A stretch of 64,000 nucleotides of DNA from an uncultured Bacteroidota bacterium (lineage in GTDB: Bacteria > Bacteroidota > Bacteroidia > AKYH767-A > OLB10), in contig CAINEC010000162.1 of NCBI GenBank assembly GCA_903847585.1, positions 62,001 to 126,000 on the forward strand, read 5' to 3'. The translations under genes and the position numbers were made by a program. The notes below the pieces were generated by a model. The model was not told the origin of the DNA and did not search any database. It worked only from the letters and a program-made list of their open reading frames with translations. Shown one piece after another: positions 36,123-44,911 of the stretch. Positions within the stretch are counted from its first letter, which is position 1; each line of letters starts with the position of its first letter.

Positions 36123-36130
36123 CGAAAATA
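36123..36130 (-). promoter_or_regulatory. -7-like promoter box (TATTTTCG) of the DUF885 gene
   Basis: One mismatch from TAnnTTTG on the minus strand, 18 bases before the ATG at 36104. Confidence 0.45.
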
Positions 36131-36135
36131 ATCTT

Positions 36136-36142
36136 TATTTTG
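36136..36142 (+). promoter_or_regulatory. -7-like promoter box (TATTTTG) of the prolyl oligopeptidase gene
   Basis: A one-base-short variant of TAnnTTTG six bases before ATG 36149. Its TTG is in frame with the gene and should not be taken for the start. Confidence 0.45.
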
Positions 36143-36148
36143 CACCCT

Positions 36149-38251
36149 ATGAAACGAATTGCCCTATTCCTATTATTTATTCTAAATATTGCCTCAATAA
36201 AGGCGCAACCGCTTAAATATCCAATTACTCGAAGAACTGAAGTGGTGGACAATTACTTCGGACAATTCGTCTATGACCCTTATCGATGGATGGAAGATGA
36301 TCGTGCAGCTGAAACAGAGCAATGGGTAAAGGATGAAAATAGCGTAACGGAATCGTATTTAAATCAAATTCCTTTTCGTCAGGCGCTAAAGGATAGCATG
36401 AAATCCTTATGGAATTTTAACACCTATTCGTTGCCTTTCAGAGCTGGGAAAAGTTATTTATATTATCGTCAAGAGCCCAATCAAAACCAACCTTTATTAT
36501 TCTACATCCGCTCATTAGAATACGTTCCGATGAGTTATTTCGACCAGAATAAATTGTCAGCTGATGGAACAACTCACTTTACAGAAACAACTGCTTCAGA
36601 AGATGGGTTTCATATTGCGTTTCAGGTTTCTTATGCAGGAAGCGACTGGAATGAAATACGAATCAAGGAAACTAAGACTATGAAGACCTTACCTGAAGTA
36701 CTAAAAGGCATCAAATTTTCAAGTACATCATGGTATCAATTCGGGTTTTTCTACTCTCGCTATGATGTCGATTCGAGTCAGGCGATTTACACGCTTAAAA
36801 ATGAAAATCACAAAGTTTATTACCACAAGTTATATGCTGATCAATCGCAGGATTCATTAGTGTATGAAGATAAAGAACACCCGCTGCGTAATTTCTCAAC
36901 TACCGTGACCGATGATAACAATTACCTTTTGATTTTTTCTTCAGAAGCTACTAGTGGGAATAATGTGATGCTTCAGGATTTAAATAATCCGAAGAAAAAT
37001 CTTACCACCATTGTTAAAGGATTCGATTATGACTTTTCGTATATAGGTACTGTTAGAGGTAAGCTTTTGTTTATGACGAACTATAAAGCTCCACAAAATC
37101 GTATAGTACTTATTGATCCTAAATCACCAGCTGAAAGCAAATGGATAGATTTAGTTCCTGAGTCGAAGGAAAGCATGAAAGACGCCACGATTGCCCTCGA
37201 TAAACTAATTGTGCATTATATGAAAGATGCAAGCAGTCAGTTAAAGCAATACGATTTAAACGGTGTATTAAAAGGAGATATTAATTTAGGAAGCATCGGT
37301 ACAGTAGATGGCTTATCTGGATCGGTGAAGGATACTAACTTATTTATTTCATTCACCAATTTTGTGTCACCTGCAGTCATCTATCGTTATAACGTAGTGT
37401 CCTCTCGCCTATTTGTTCAATATAAATCACAGTTGCCATACGATGTGAATCAATTTGAAACGAAGCAGGTATTTTATACATCAAAAGACGGAACTAAAAT
37501 CCCGATGTTTATTGTCCATAAGAAAGGAGTTCAGCTGAATGGAAATAATCCTACGCTGCTCTTCGGATATGGTGGCTTCAACATCAGTAAAACTCCAGAG
37601 TTTAAACCTGAACGTTTAGTCTTCTTAATGAATGGCGGTGTATTAGCAGTGCCATGTTTACGAGGTGGTGGTGAATACGGAAGTAAATGGCATGAGGCAG
37701 GTACGCAATTAAAAAAGCAAAATGTATTTGATGATTTTATTGCAGCTGCCGAATATTTAATCGCAAATAAATACACCAATCCATCAAAGCTTGCAATTAG
37801 TGGTCGATCTAATGGCGGACTTTTAGTTGGTGCTGTTATGTTACAACGTCCTGAATTATTTAAAGTAGCCTTACCAGCTGTAGGTGTAATGGATATGCTA
37901 CGTTATCATAAATTCACTATTGGATGGGCTTGGAAAGGTGATTACGGTTCTTCGGAAGACAGTGTGCAATTCAAGAACTTAGTTAAATATTCTCCATTGC
38001 ATAACATCAAAGAAAATGTCGAGTATCCATGTACTTTTGTCACAACAGGTGATCATGACGATCGAGTTGTTCCGGCGCATTCATTCAAATTTGCAGCTAC
38101 CTTACAAAACAAGTATAAAGGTAATCGACCAATGCTCATTCGCATAGATACAAATGCTGGTCATGGTGCAGGGAAACCGAAATTCAAATTAATTGATGAG
38201 CAAGCGGACATATTTACATTCTTATTTTATAATTTAGGAATGTCATTATGA
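36149..38251 (+). CDS. Prolyl oligopeptidase (S9A family), exported
   Basis: A 700-residue serine peptidase that cuts after proline in short peptides. A signal peptide (MKRIALFLLFILNIASIKAQ) directs it to the periplasm. The N-terminal YPITRRTEVVDNYFGQFVYDPYRWMED is the S9A opening, a beta-propeller spans about 90-410, and the catalytic alpha/beta-hydrolase part has GRSNGG with Ser554, HDDRV with Asp637 and the His of AGHGAG. All three are present. The last codon overlaps the next ATG by four bases (ATGA), so the lipoprotein gene is coupled to it. Confidence 0.93.
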   Translation: MKRIALFLLFILNIASIKAQPLKYPITRRTEVVDNYFGQFVYDPYRWMEDDRAAETEQWVKDENSVTESYLNQIPFRQALKDSMKSLWNFNTYSLPFRAGKSYLYYRQEPNQNQPLLFYIRSLEYVPMSYFDQNKLSADGTTHFTETTASEDGFHIAFQVSYAGSDWNEIRIKETKTMKTLPEVLKGIKFSSTSWYQFGFFYSRYDVDSSQAIYTLKNENHKVYYHKLYADQSQDSLVYEDKEHPLRNFSTTVTDDNNYLLIFSSEATSGNNVMLQDLNNPKKNLTTIVKGFDYDFSYIGTVRGKLLFMTNYKAPQNRIVLIDPKSPAESKWIDLVPESKESMKDATIALDKLIVHYMKDASSQLKQYDLNGVLKGDINLGSIGTVDGLSGSVKDTNLFISFTNFVSPAVIYRYNVVSSRLFVQYKSQLPYDVNQFETKQVFYTSKDGTKIPMFIVHKKGVQLNGNNPTLLFGYGGFNISKTPEFKPERLVFLMNGGVLAVPCLRGGGEYGSKWHEAGTQLKKQNVFDDFIAAAEYLIANKYTNPSKLAISGRSNGGLLVGAVMLQRPELFKVALPAVGVMDMLRYHKFTIGWAWKGDYGSSEDSVQFKNLVKYSPLHNIKENVEYPCTFVTTGDHDDRVVPAHSFKFAATLQNKYKGNRPMLIRIDTNAGHGAGKPKFKLIDEQADIFTFLFYNLGMSL

Positions 38252-39246
38252 AAAATATAAAATCGCTCGCTGGACTATTTGTTGTTTTAGCCTTACTAAT
38301 TAGCTCTTGTAAAAAAGAAGATCCTATTGGAATGGACTTCAAAATTAATGGAGCAAAAGATTTAACCCTACTTAAAAACGATAGTATCATACGAGATATT
38401 ACCTTCTTATACTTAGGTGGTAGTCGTGAAGAGTTAACGATAACGTGTACGGGTATACCCACAGGAGTAAGTGTTAACTTTAGTTCGTATGCTGGCACTC
38501 CTGATTTTACAGTAAAGCAAACAATAAAAACCACCAACGTAGCAACCGGAGTTTATCCAATTAATGTAACCGGAACTACTCCACTTGGAAAAGTATTTAC
38601 ACGCACATTCAATCTAACGATTGCTGCATCGCCGAATATTAGTCCAACAATTAGTTTAAATGGAAACTATACGATCGACATCACCTTAAACCAACCCTTT
38701 GTTGATCCAGGTGCTACTGCACAAGATCCAGAAGATGGAAATCTGACTAATCAAATTGTGACCTATGGTTCAGTTAATATTGACTCGGCAGGAAATTATC
38801 CAGTCAGTTATGTGGTATATGATTCAGGCGGATTGAAAGATTCGGTAACACGTACCGTTAGAGTATTTAATTCGCTGAATTATGTTTCTGGTTCTTGGAC
38901 TTGTCAAACAATTACGCCATCAACGAATGATACAACCAATTGGATTACCACTATTCAAGCATCTGCTACGATAGACAATCGTTTTTTGATATTTAAAATC
39001 GGTGATAATTATTTAGCCAACCCAATCGTTGATTACAATCCAGGTAATGGGACTTTATCAATGGCGAGTCAGACTTTCTATTGCCAAACGGCTGTAGATA
39101 CTTCAAATCACACATTCGTTGGCACGGGGACCATTACGAGTCAAGGACAGCAAAAGATTATTACAATCGACTATACCGATTCTTACTTTGATGCTGTTCA
39201 AGGAAATAATGTGAGCATCCCTCGAAGAGATATTTACATTAAATAG
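38248..39246 (+). CDS. Lipoprotein with a DUF5011-like Ig domain
   Basis: A 332-residue lipoprotein (Cys21 in LLISSC). Residues about 25-125 form a beta-rich region of unknown type; about 130-208 match the DUF5011 Ig-like domain (GNYTIDITLNQPFVDPGATAQDPEDGNLTNQI as landmarks; ends DSVTRTVRVF); the remainder resembles a lipocalin-like or DUF-type beta sheet. Start overlaps the prolyl oligopeptidase stop by four bases, so they are translated from one message. It probably faces the outside or the periplasm; no enzymatic role is visible. Its end overlaps the convergent DinB-like gene by eight bases. Confidence 0.8.
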   Translation: MKNIKSLAGLFVVLALLISSCKKEDPIGMDFKINGAKDLTLLKNDSIIRDITFLYLGGSREELTITCTGIPTGVSVNFSSYAGTPDFTVKQTIKTTNVATGVYPINVTGTTPLGKVFTRTFNLTIAASPNISPTISLNGNYTIDITLNQPFVDPGATAQDPEDGNLTNQIVTYGSVNIDSAGNYPVSYVVYDSGGLKDSVTRTVRVFNSLNYVSGSWTCQTITPSTNDTTNWITTIQASATIDNRFLIFKIGDNYLANPIVDYNPGNGTLSMASQTFYCQTAVDTSNHTFVGTGTITSQGQQKIITIDYTDSYFDAVQGNNVSIPRRDIYIK

Positions 39247-39709
39247 CCGGTTGAAACTGATGCAAATGATGGATGCAATGTTTGTATAACAAGCGCGTCC
39301 AAAGTTCTTCGTTTAAGTCGCCAAAAATCGGATTACGCGCTACTAAGTTTTCATCTTGCTGAAATCGTTCATAAAAACGATGGATTTGCGATTGCAATTC
39401 GTCTAACAGAGCATTCGTATTTTCATTTTTTACTGGAGCAGGCTCCTCGCCCATCATGGCATTTTTTGTCTCTGGCTTAAATAATTTATCCGTCATCAAA
39501 AATGCTTGCATGGCAGGGAGTCGTTCTTCAGGAGTATGAAACGTATCAAAAACAATATCGCCACTCGCATTTTTGCAAGCTTCAATTAAATGCTCGAGCA
39601 TCTGATTAAAATTCATTTTGCCCCAATTAGCATTTGCAGGTTGAGATAGTGAGCGAAAATCGTTTACTAATTGATCTAACAAATATTCTTTTTGTTCTTG
39701 AGTTGTCAT
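39239..39709 (-). CDS. DinB-like / DUF1569 four-helix protein
   Basis: A 156-residue protein that I place with the DinB-like superfamily because of its helical pattern and conserved histidines: NFNQMLEHLIEACKNA near 30-45 and the C-terminal YKHCIHHLHQF, the usual third and fourth metal ligands. Some relatives are thiol transferases, others have no known activity. Its ATG is 11 bases after the stop of the YbaB gene, so they form a small operon; the end overlaps the convergent lipoprotein by eight bases. Confidence 0.68.
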   Translation of the reverse strand: MTTQEQKEYLLDQLVNDFRSLSQPANANWGKMNFNQMLEHLIEACKNASGDIVFDTFHTPEERLPAMQAFLMTDKLFKPETKNAMMGEEPAPVKNENTNALLDELQSQIHRFYERFQQDENLVARNPIFGDLNEELWTRLLYKHCIHHLHQFQPAI

Positions 39710-39720
39710 AGCTAGTTAAA

Positions 39721-40026
39721 TTAAAATCCTGGAAATCCTGGTAACATATCACGGCCTGCTGCTTTCATTTCTGTCTCTGAAATTGCATCAGCTTTACTTA
39801 AGGCATCTGCGAAAGCTAACTCTAAAAAATCCTGTACTTCTTCTTTTCGCTCAGGAAAAAGCAAGCAAGGATCAATATCAATCGACTTCATTTTCTTATT
39901 GGCTGTCAGGGTAATTTTCACTTGTCCTTGTGCAGATATACCATCCACATAAACAGTATCGAGGCGAGCTTTTACCTCTTCCATTTTCTTCTGAACATCA
40001 CCGAGTTTACTTAAAATATCGAACAT
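39721..40026 (-). CDS. YbaB/EbfC nucleoid-associated protein
   Basis: A 101-residue protein of standard length for the YbaB family, which binds DNA as a dimer and shapes the nucleoid. QKKMEEVKARLDTVYVDGISAQGQVKITLTANKKMKSIDIDPCL (as a family landmark at about 12-57) covers the helix, the beta sheet and the central motif; the ending RDMLPGFPGF matches the usual Pro-rich tail. It is not next to dnaX or recR, the common neighbours; here it is upstream of the DinB-like gene. Confidence 0.9.
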   Translation of the reverse strand: MFDILSKLGDVQKKMEEVKARLDTVYVDGISAQGQVKITLTANKKMKSIDIDPCLLFPERKEEVQDFLELAFADALSKADAISETEMKAAGRDMLPGFPGF

Positions 40027-40047
40027 AAATTATTGAGATTTGAAGTG

Positions 40048-40055
40048 CAAATTTA
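40048..40055 (-). promoter_or_regulatory. -7 promoter box (TAAATTTG) of ybaB
   Basis: Perfect TAnnTTTG on the minus strand, 21 bases before the ATG at 40026. No clear -33 element. Confidence 0.55.
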
Positions 40056-40183
40056 CAGCTAATTGTTAATTAAATAAACATAGAGAATAGAATCAATTTT
40101 GGAAGAACCCATCTTTTAATTACATTAGTGCCGATAAAGAATAAATCTTAATAAGTTAAAACTAACCAAACCTAATAAAACGC

Positions 40184-41923
40184 ATGAGCACAAACAATCA
40201 AAGCGGACATCCGAGAGGGTTATACCTACTCTTCTTTACGGAGATGTGGGAACGCTTCAGTTACTATGGAATGAGAGCGATTTTCATTCTATACATGACA
40301 AAAGCATTATTTATTGACAAGGCATTTGCTTCAAACATTTATGGAAGCTTTACAGGACTTGTATATCTAACTCCATTACTTGGTGGTTATTTATGCGATA
40401 AGTATTGGGGAAATAGAAGGAGTATTTTATACGGAGGAATTTTAATGGCCGTTGGCCAGTTGTTCCTATACTTAAGTGCAACCATGACAGTGCCTGATGT
40501 TCAATCGGCTTCTGCAATGACCTTTATGTGGGCTGGATTAACATTACTAATTATTGGAAATGGTTTCTTCAAACCGAATATCTCTACAATGGTAGGACAG
40601 TTATATCCGAAAAATGATAGTCGTGTTGATGGTGCATTTACCATATTCTACATGGGTATCAATATGGGTGCATTTTTCTCTCCATTAATTTGCGGAAGTT
40701 TTACAGACTTTAAATACGGATTCTTAGCAGCTGCAATCGGAATGATATTAAGTTTGATTTCTTTTGAAGTATTAAAGAATAAACATTTAAAAGGTCCTGA
40801 TGGCAGTGATTTAGGGATGCCTGTAGCACCACTAGATATGAAAACAGGTTTATCAATTGTTGGTTCTATCCTTGCAATTTTCGCCTTGTTAAATTACAAT
40901 ACTATTGTTGGCTTATTCCTAAACGCCGGCGCTATAGCAGATAGCAATTCATGGTCACATATGATTGCCAATTTAGATGTAGTGGCTTATTTAATTTACA
41001 TTTCGTTAATTGTTATGCCATTATTAATTCTTACAGACAAGTCATTAACGAAAGATGAAAGAGAGCGTATCATCGTAATTTTCATTCTTGCCTTCTTCGT
41101 AATTTTCTTCTGGGCATGCTTTGAACAAGCAGGTGCATCATTAACATTATTTGCAGATCAGCAAGTTGATAGAGCGATTGATATCAATATCAGTGCATAT
41201 GTAATTGCGGCAGTTTATGGAATCATCATTTATTTCTTAGCAAATGCATTAGGATGGTTCTTTGAGTGGACATCAAAAATTGTAAGAATCATTCAGGTGG
41301 TTGGTGTATTGGCAATTATTGCTTTGACTGCATTTGGATCTATCGCTGATATTCACCTATCAGAATTCCCATCACCTTGGTTCCAATCAGTAAATCCATT
41401 AGCGATTATCATTCTTGCTCCTTTCTTTACAGTGATGTGGGGTAAATTAGCAAAACTAAATATGGAGCCTTCTTCTCCTCTTAAAATGGCTTTAGGTTTA
41501 GCATTAGTTGCACTAGGTTATGTAATCATTGCATTTGCTGTTAACGGAATTTCTCCTTCAACAAAAATTGCTATGTTCTGGTTATTTGCGCTGTATATTG
41601 TTCATACAATGGGAGAACTTTGTTTATCACCTATCGGATTAAGTATGGTTAGTAAACTCGCACCCGTGAGATTATCATCTTTATTAATGGGAACATGGTT
41701 CTTAGCAAACGCAGTTGCAAACAAATTTGCTGGAACCTTAAGTGCGTTGATTCCTCCAGGAGCTGGTGAAGAAGCATCAACTGAAATTCCAAGCATCTTA
41801 GGAATTCAAATCAACAACTTATTTATTTTCTTCTGCGTGTTTATTGTATTAAGTGGAGCTGCTTCACTAATTCTATTAGCATTATACAGAAAGTTAATCA
41901 AAATGATGCACGGTGTAAACTAA
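40184..41923 (+). CDS. POT-family proton-coupled peptide transporter
   Basis: A 579-residue inner-membrane protein with about 14 hydrophobic segments. The POT signature EMWERFSYYG occurs in the first helix (about 18-27) with its conserved Glu and Arg for proton coupling; GNGFFKPNISTMVG near 125-138 is the second family motif, and FWACFEQAGAS near 308-318 is the helix-7 motif. It takes up di- and tripeptides with protons. The upstream gap of about 160 bp has no clear promoter. A strong terminator separates it from a second POT gene. Confidence 0.94.
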   Translation: MSTNNQSGHPRGLYLLFFTEMWERFSYYGMRAIFILYMTKALFIDKAFASNIYGSFTGLVYLTPLLGGYLCDKYWGNRRSILYGGILMAVGQLFLYLSATMTVPDVQSASAMTFMWAGLTLLIIGNGFFKPNISTMVGQLYPKNDSRVDGAFTIFYMGINMGAFFSPLICGSFTDFKYGFLAAAIGMILSLISFEVLKNKHLKGPDGSDLGMPVAPLDMKTGLSIVGSILAIFALLNYNTIVGLFLNAGAIADSNSWSHMIANLDVVAYLIYISLIVMPLLILTDKSLTKDERERIIVIFILAFFVIFFWACFEQAGASLTLFADQQVDRAIDINISAYVIAAVYGIIIYFLANALGWFFEWTSKIVRIIQVVGVLAIIALTAFGSIADIHLSEFPSPWFQSVNPLAIIILAPFFTVMWGKLAKLNMEPSSPLKMALGLALVALGYVIIAFAVNGISPSTKIAMFWLFALYIVHTMGELCLSPIGLSMVSKLAPVRLSSLLMGTWFLANAVANKFAGTLSALIPPGAGEEASTEIPSILGIQINNLFIFFCVFIVLSGAASLILLALYRKLIKMMHGVN

Positions 41924-41943
41924 TTACATCCATTATAAATGAT

Positions 41944-41976
41944 AAAAAAGTCCTGATGATAAATCGGGACTTTTTT
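41944..41976 (+). terminator. Intrinsic terminator after the first POT gene
   Basis: AAAAAAGTCC pairs with GGGACTTTTTT with a GAT/ATC inner stem and one G-T pair; a T-run follows. Confidence 0.87.
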
Positions 41977-42011
41977 ATTTATGCCCTATTGGTAAATTGC
42001 TTAAAATAGAT

Positions 42012-42019
42012 TTACTTTG
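42012..42019 (+). promoter_or_regulatory. -7-like box (TTACTTTG) of the second POT gene
   Basis: One mismatch from TAnnTTTG, 17 bases before the ATG, identical to the ssb octamer. Confidence 0.45.
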
Positions 42020-42036
42020 ATTAAAACCAAATTACT

Positions 42037-43530
42037 ATGTCGACATTAGCCGAGATACAAAACTTTAAAGGAAAATATCCGAAGCAATTATGGTATCTGT
42101 TCTTCTCAGAAATGTGGGAACGTTTTTGCTTTTATGGTATGCGTGGAATGCTTGCTGTATTTATCGTATCGCAATTGAAGATGGATGAAGGCACTGCTAA
42201 TTTGCAGTATGGCGCCATACAAGCCTTTGTATATGCGTTTACATTTATCGGTGGACTCTTTGCTGATAAAATATTAGGGTTTCGCAAATCGCTTTTCTGG
42301 GGCGGATTATTGATGATTGCTGGAAGTTTGATTTTATCACTCGGAATTAATGTGAATCAATCGGTAGACAGTAATCACTTTTGGTTTTTCTTAGGAACTA
42401 GTTTTACTATTATCGGAACTGGATTTTTTAAACCGAATATCTCAACGATGGTAGGATCGCTCTATCATGAAAATGATTCTCGCAGAGATGCAGGCTTCTC
42501 CTTGTTTTATGCAGGTATTAATGTAGGAGCACTACTTGGAGGATATGCATGTATTGCCATTGCAAATTCTTACTCGTGGAATTTAGCTTTCGGTTTAGCC
42601 GCGGTAGTTATGACAATTAGTTTGGTAACGTTCATCTTCACACAAAAAAGTTTAGGTCCAATAGGATTATCACCTCTGAATGAAGGTAAAGGTAATAGAA
42701 TCGCAGAGCTTGCTGTTTACATTGGATCATTAGCGGTCATCCCTGTTATTATGATGATGGTTGCAAAAACAGAGTACACCGATTACTTCATGTATACCAT
42801 CGGACCTGCTGCATTACTTTACATCATCTTTGAATTAAGAAGATATTCTAAAACGGAAGTCAATAAATTAATTGCAGCATTGGTGTTTATCTTTTTCTCT
42901 ATTGTATTCTGGGGCATCTATGAGCAAAGCGGTGGTTCGTTAGCGTTATTTGCGCGTGAGAATTTACATAATACTATTTTGGGAATTCAATTCGATCCAA
43001 ATGGAATTAATAATTCAGCGAATGCACTATTTGTAATCATCTTCGCTCCTATTCTTGGTTTGATTTGGGTATGGATGAGTAAAAGAAATCTTGAACCAAA
43101 TACGCTGATTAAATTCGGTTTAGGCTTTATCTTTTTAGCTGGAGGGTTCTTTGTTTTTTATCAGACAAAATTCTTTGCTGATGCAAATGGAGTTACTTCA
43201 TTAGAAGTATTTACACTTGCTTACTTCGTAATTACCTTCGGAGAACTTTGTTTATCGCCAATTGGATTATCCATCATGACAAAACTTTCGCCTCAGCCTT
43301 TACAAGGAATGATGATGGGAATGTGGTTTCTCGCAAGTGCCTACGGACAATATGTAGCAGGTATTATTGGTGCGGGAATGTCGGACCCAAATCCGAAAGC
43401 CTCATTAATGGAAAAGCTAATTTCATACACTAATGGCTATGAGCAACTGGCACTTTACTCAGTAATTTGCGGTATAATATTAATTGCAATATCACCAGCC
43501 GTCAAAAAACTGATGGGAGATATAAAATAA
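42037..43530 (+). CDS. Second POT-family peptide transporter
   Basis: A 497-residue inner-membrane protein, a distant paralogue of the gene before it. EMWERFCFYG (about 24-33) is the POT signature, GTGFFKPNISTMVGSLY near 128-144 the second, and FWGIYEQSGGS near 288-298 the helix-7 motif. It lacks roughly 80 residues relative to the neighbour, chiefly in central and C-terminal loops. Having two POT genes in tandem, each with its own promoter, suggests a division of labour by peptide type or condition (inference). Confidence 0.93.
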   Translation: MSTLAEIQNFKGKYPKQLWYLFFSEMWERFCFYGMRGMLAVFIVSQLKMDEGTANLQYGAIQAFVYAFTFIGGLFADKILGFRKSLFWGGLLMIAGSLILSLGINVNQSVDSNHFWFFLGTSFTIIGTGFFKPNISTMVGSLYHENDSRRDAGFSLFYAGINVGALLGGYACIAIANSYSWNLAFGLAAVVMTISLVTFIFTQKSLGPIGLSPLNEGKGNRIAELAVYIGSLAVIPVIMMMVAKTEYTDYFMYTIGPAALLYIIFELRRYSKTEVNKLIAALVFIFFSIVFWGIYEQSGGSLALFARENLHNTILGIQFDPNGINNSANALFVIIFAPILGLIWVWMSKRNLEPNTLIKFGLGFIFLAGGFFVFYQTKFFADANGVTSLEVFTLAYFVITFGELCLSPIGLSIMTKLSPQPLQGMMMGMWFLASAYGQYVAGIIGAGMSDPNPKASLMEKLISYTNGYEQLALYSVICGIILIAISPAVKKLMGDIK

Positions 43531-43565
43531 CTAGTATTTAATATTAAAATTCATTAATTTGCATT

Positions 43566-44123
43566 ATGAAAAATAAACTATTCGTCACTTTTATAGCCTG
43601 CTGTATATTTTCTTTGTTTTCAGGATGCAATGCACAATCATCCGAAAACAAGTATGATCCTAACGGCATCCACTGGATGAGCTTTGAAGAAGCCGTTAAG
43701 TTAAATGATGAAAAACCTAAACGCATTTTTATTGATACCTACACCGAGTGGTGTGGATGGTGTAAAAAAATGGATGCTGCTACTTTTAAAGATCCAGCAG
43801 TAGTAAAATACATGAATGATAACTTCTACGCAGTGAAGTTAGATGCAGAAACGAAGGACACGATTAACTTCCGTGATAAGCAATTTACTTATGTTGCACA
43901 GTATAAAACAAATCAAATTGCAATCGATTTAATGCAAGGACAAATGAGTTATCCAACCTACTCTTTTCTAGATGGGCAATATCAGTTAATCTATAACTTA
44001 AAAGGATATCAAACGACAGATCAGTTTTTGCCGACGCTGATATATTTTGCTGAGGAAATGTATAAAAACAATGTTAAACTCGACGAGTATCTAAGCAAAC
44101 AAGGAAACGCAAATCAGAAATAA
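43566..44123 (+). CDS. Thioredoxin-family lipoprotein
   Basis: A 185-residue lipoprotein (Cys21, SGCNAQ) with a thioredoxin-like fold. The redox motif is CGWC at 63-66, in YTEWCGWCKKMD, like the DsbD-C/SoxW group; the cis-Pro-like segment MSYPTYSF is near 135. It would reduce or shuffle disulfides in the periplasm or outer membrane. A -7-like TTAATTTG lies four bases before the ATG (43554-43561). The end overlaps the convergent beta-barrel gene by ten bases. Confidence 0.88.
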   Translation: MKNKLFVTFIACCIFSLFSGCNAQSSENKYDPNGIHWMSFEEAVKLNDEKPKRIFIDTYTEWCGWCKKMDAATFKDPAVVKYMNDNFYAVKLDAETKDTINFRDKQFTYVAQYKTNQIAIDLMQGQMSYPTYSFLDGQYQLIYNLKGYQTTDQFLPTLIYFAEEMYKNNVKLDEYLSKQGNANQK

Positions 44124-44902
44124 ATATTCAGATTTAATGCACCTCCGTTGTTATCGTTATCGATAGCAAACAAAGAAGATTTTCCAGTACCAGTTGTAAT
44201 TACTTCTACAGCACCTCCATTCCATTTTTCTCTTACTAACTCCCCGGCTTTACGCGATTGTACAGATGGTCCCCATCCAAACTCTCCGCTAATCGACATT
44301 TTAGGAGCGAAGAAATATTCAATTCCAATAAATCCACGTAATGAAAATTCGATGGTATTACCTGGTTTGTATAGTGTATTACGTGTTACTTGATTTTCAT
44401 TACTCAAATCATTCCCGTAGGTAAAAGTTGTCTTGTCTGTTTTTACCCCATACAAAATCTCACCGCCATAATATGCACGTACTCGTCCATCGCCTCTCCA
44501 TTTTTGTATTCCGAAGCCCAAAGTAATCGCACTTGTTTTTTGAATCGACTCATCAATAACTAATTCATTCGGATTAGTGCTGCCATTTTTCGCAACAGCT
44601 GTATCATTTTTTAATGACGAAAAACCTAAACGCACTTTCATACGATAAGCCATATCATTATCTTTTAGATATAATCCTGATAATGTTAGCGGATGCTTTT
44701 GTGCAAATAAAAATTCAGGTGCTATGTTGCTGCTTCCATTAAATAAGTTTCCTGTAAAATTGATGAAAGGCACTGCATCAATCGTTAATGCAAAATCGTT
44801 TTTAGCAGGTAAAATAGGTTTTCCTGATTTTGTTTTAAGAATATCTTGTGCATTTACATTTAAAGAACTTGCAAGTAATGCAACAGCGATTATTTTTTTC
44901 AT
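44114..44902 (-). CDS. Predicted outer-membrane beta-barrel protein
   Basis: A 262-residue protein with a signal peptide (about 19 residues, ending VNAQ) and alternating amphipathic beta strands, e.g. AYRMKVRLGFSSL, AITLGFGIQKW, RVRAYYGGEILYGVK, IEFSLRGFIGIEYFFAPKMSISGEFGWG as position landmarks. The last residue is Phe, as in proteins handled by the BAM complex. I do not recognise a substrate family. It sits 10 bases after pfkA in the same direction and could share its transcript. Confidence 0.75.
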   Translation of the reverse strand: MKKIIAVALLASSLNVNAQDILKTKSGKPILPAKNDFALTIDAVPFINFTGNLFNGSSNIAPEFLFAQKHPLTLSGLYLKDNDMAYRMKVRLGFSSLKNDTAVAKNGSTNPNELVIDESIQKTSAITLGFGIQKWRGDGRVRAYYGGEILYGVKTDKTTFTYGNDLSNENQVTRNTLYKPGNTIEFSLRGFIGIEYFFAPKMSISGEFGWGPSVQSRKAGELVREKWNGGAVEVITTGTGKSSLFAIDNDNNGGALNLNIYF

Positions 44903-44911
44903 AGTAGTAAT

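Noticed and set aside
30933..44902. Transferred island or defence system in the accessory-looking envelope and peptide region
   Set aside because: Base composition and codon style match the flanks, there are no integrases, transposases or tRNA borders, and the genes are recognisable metabolic or envelope families.
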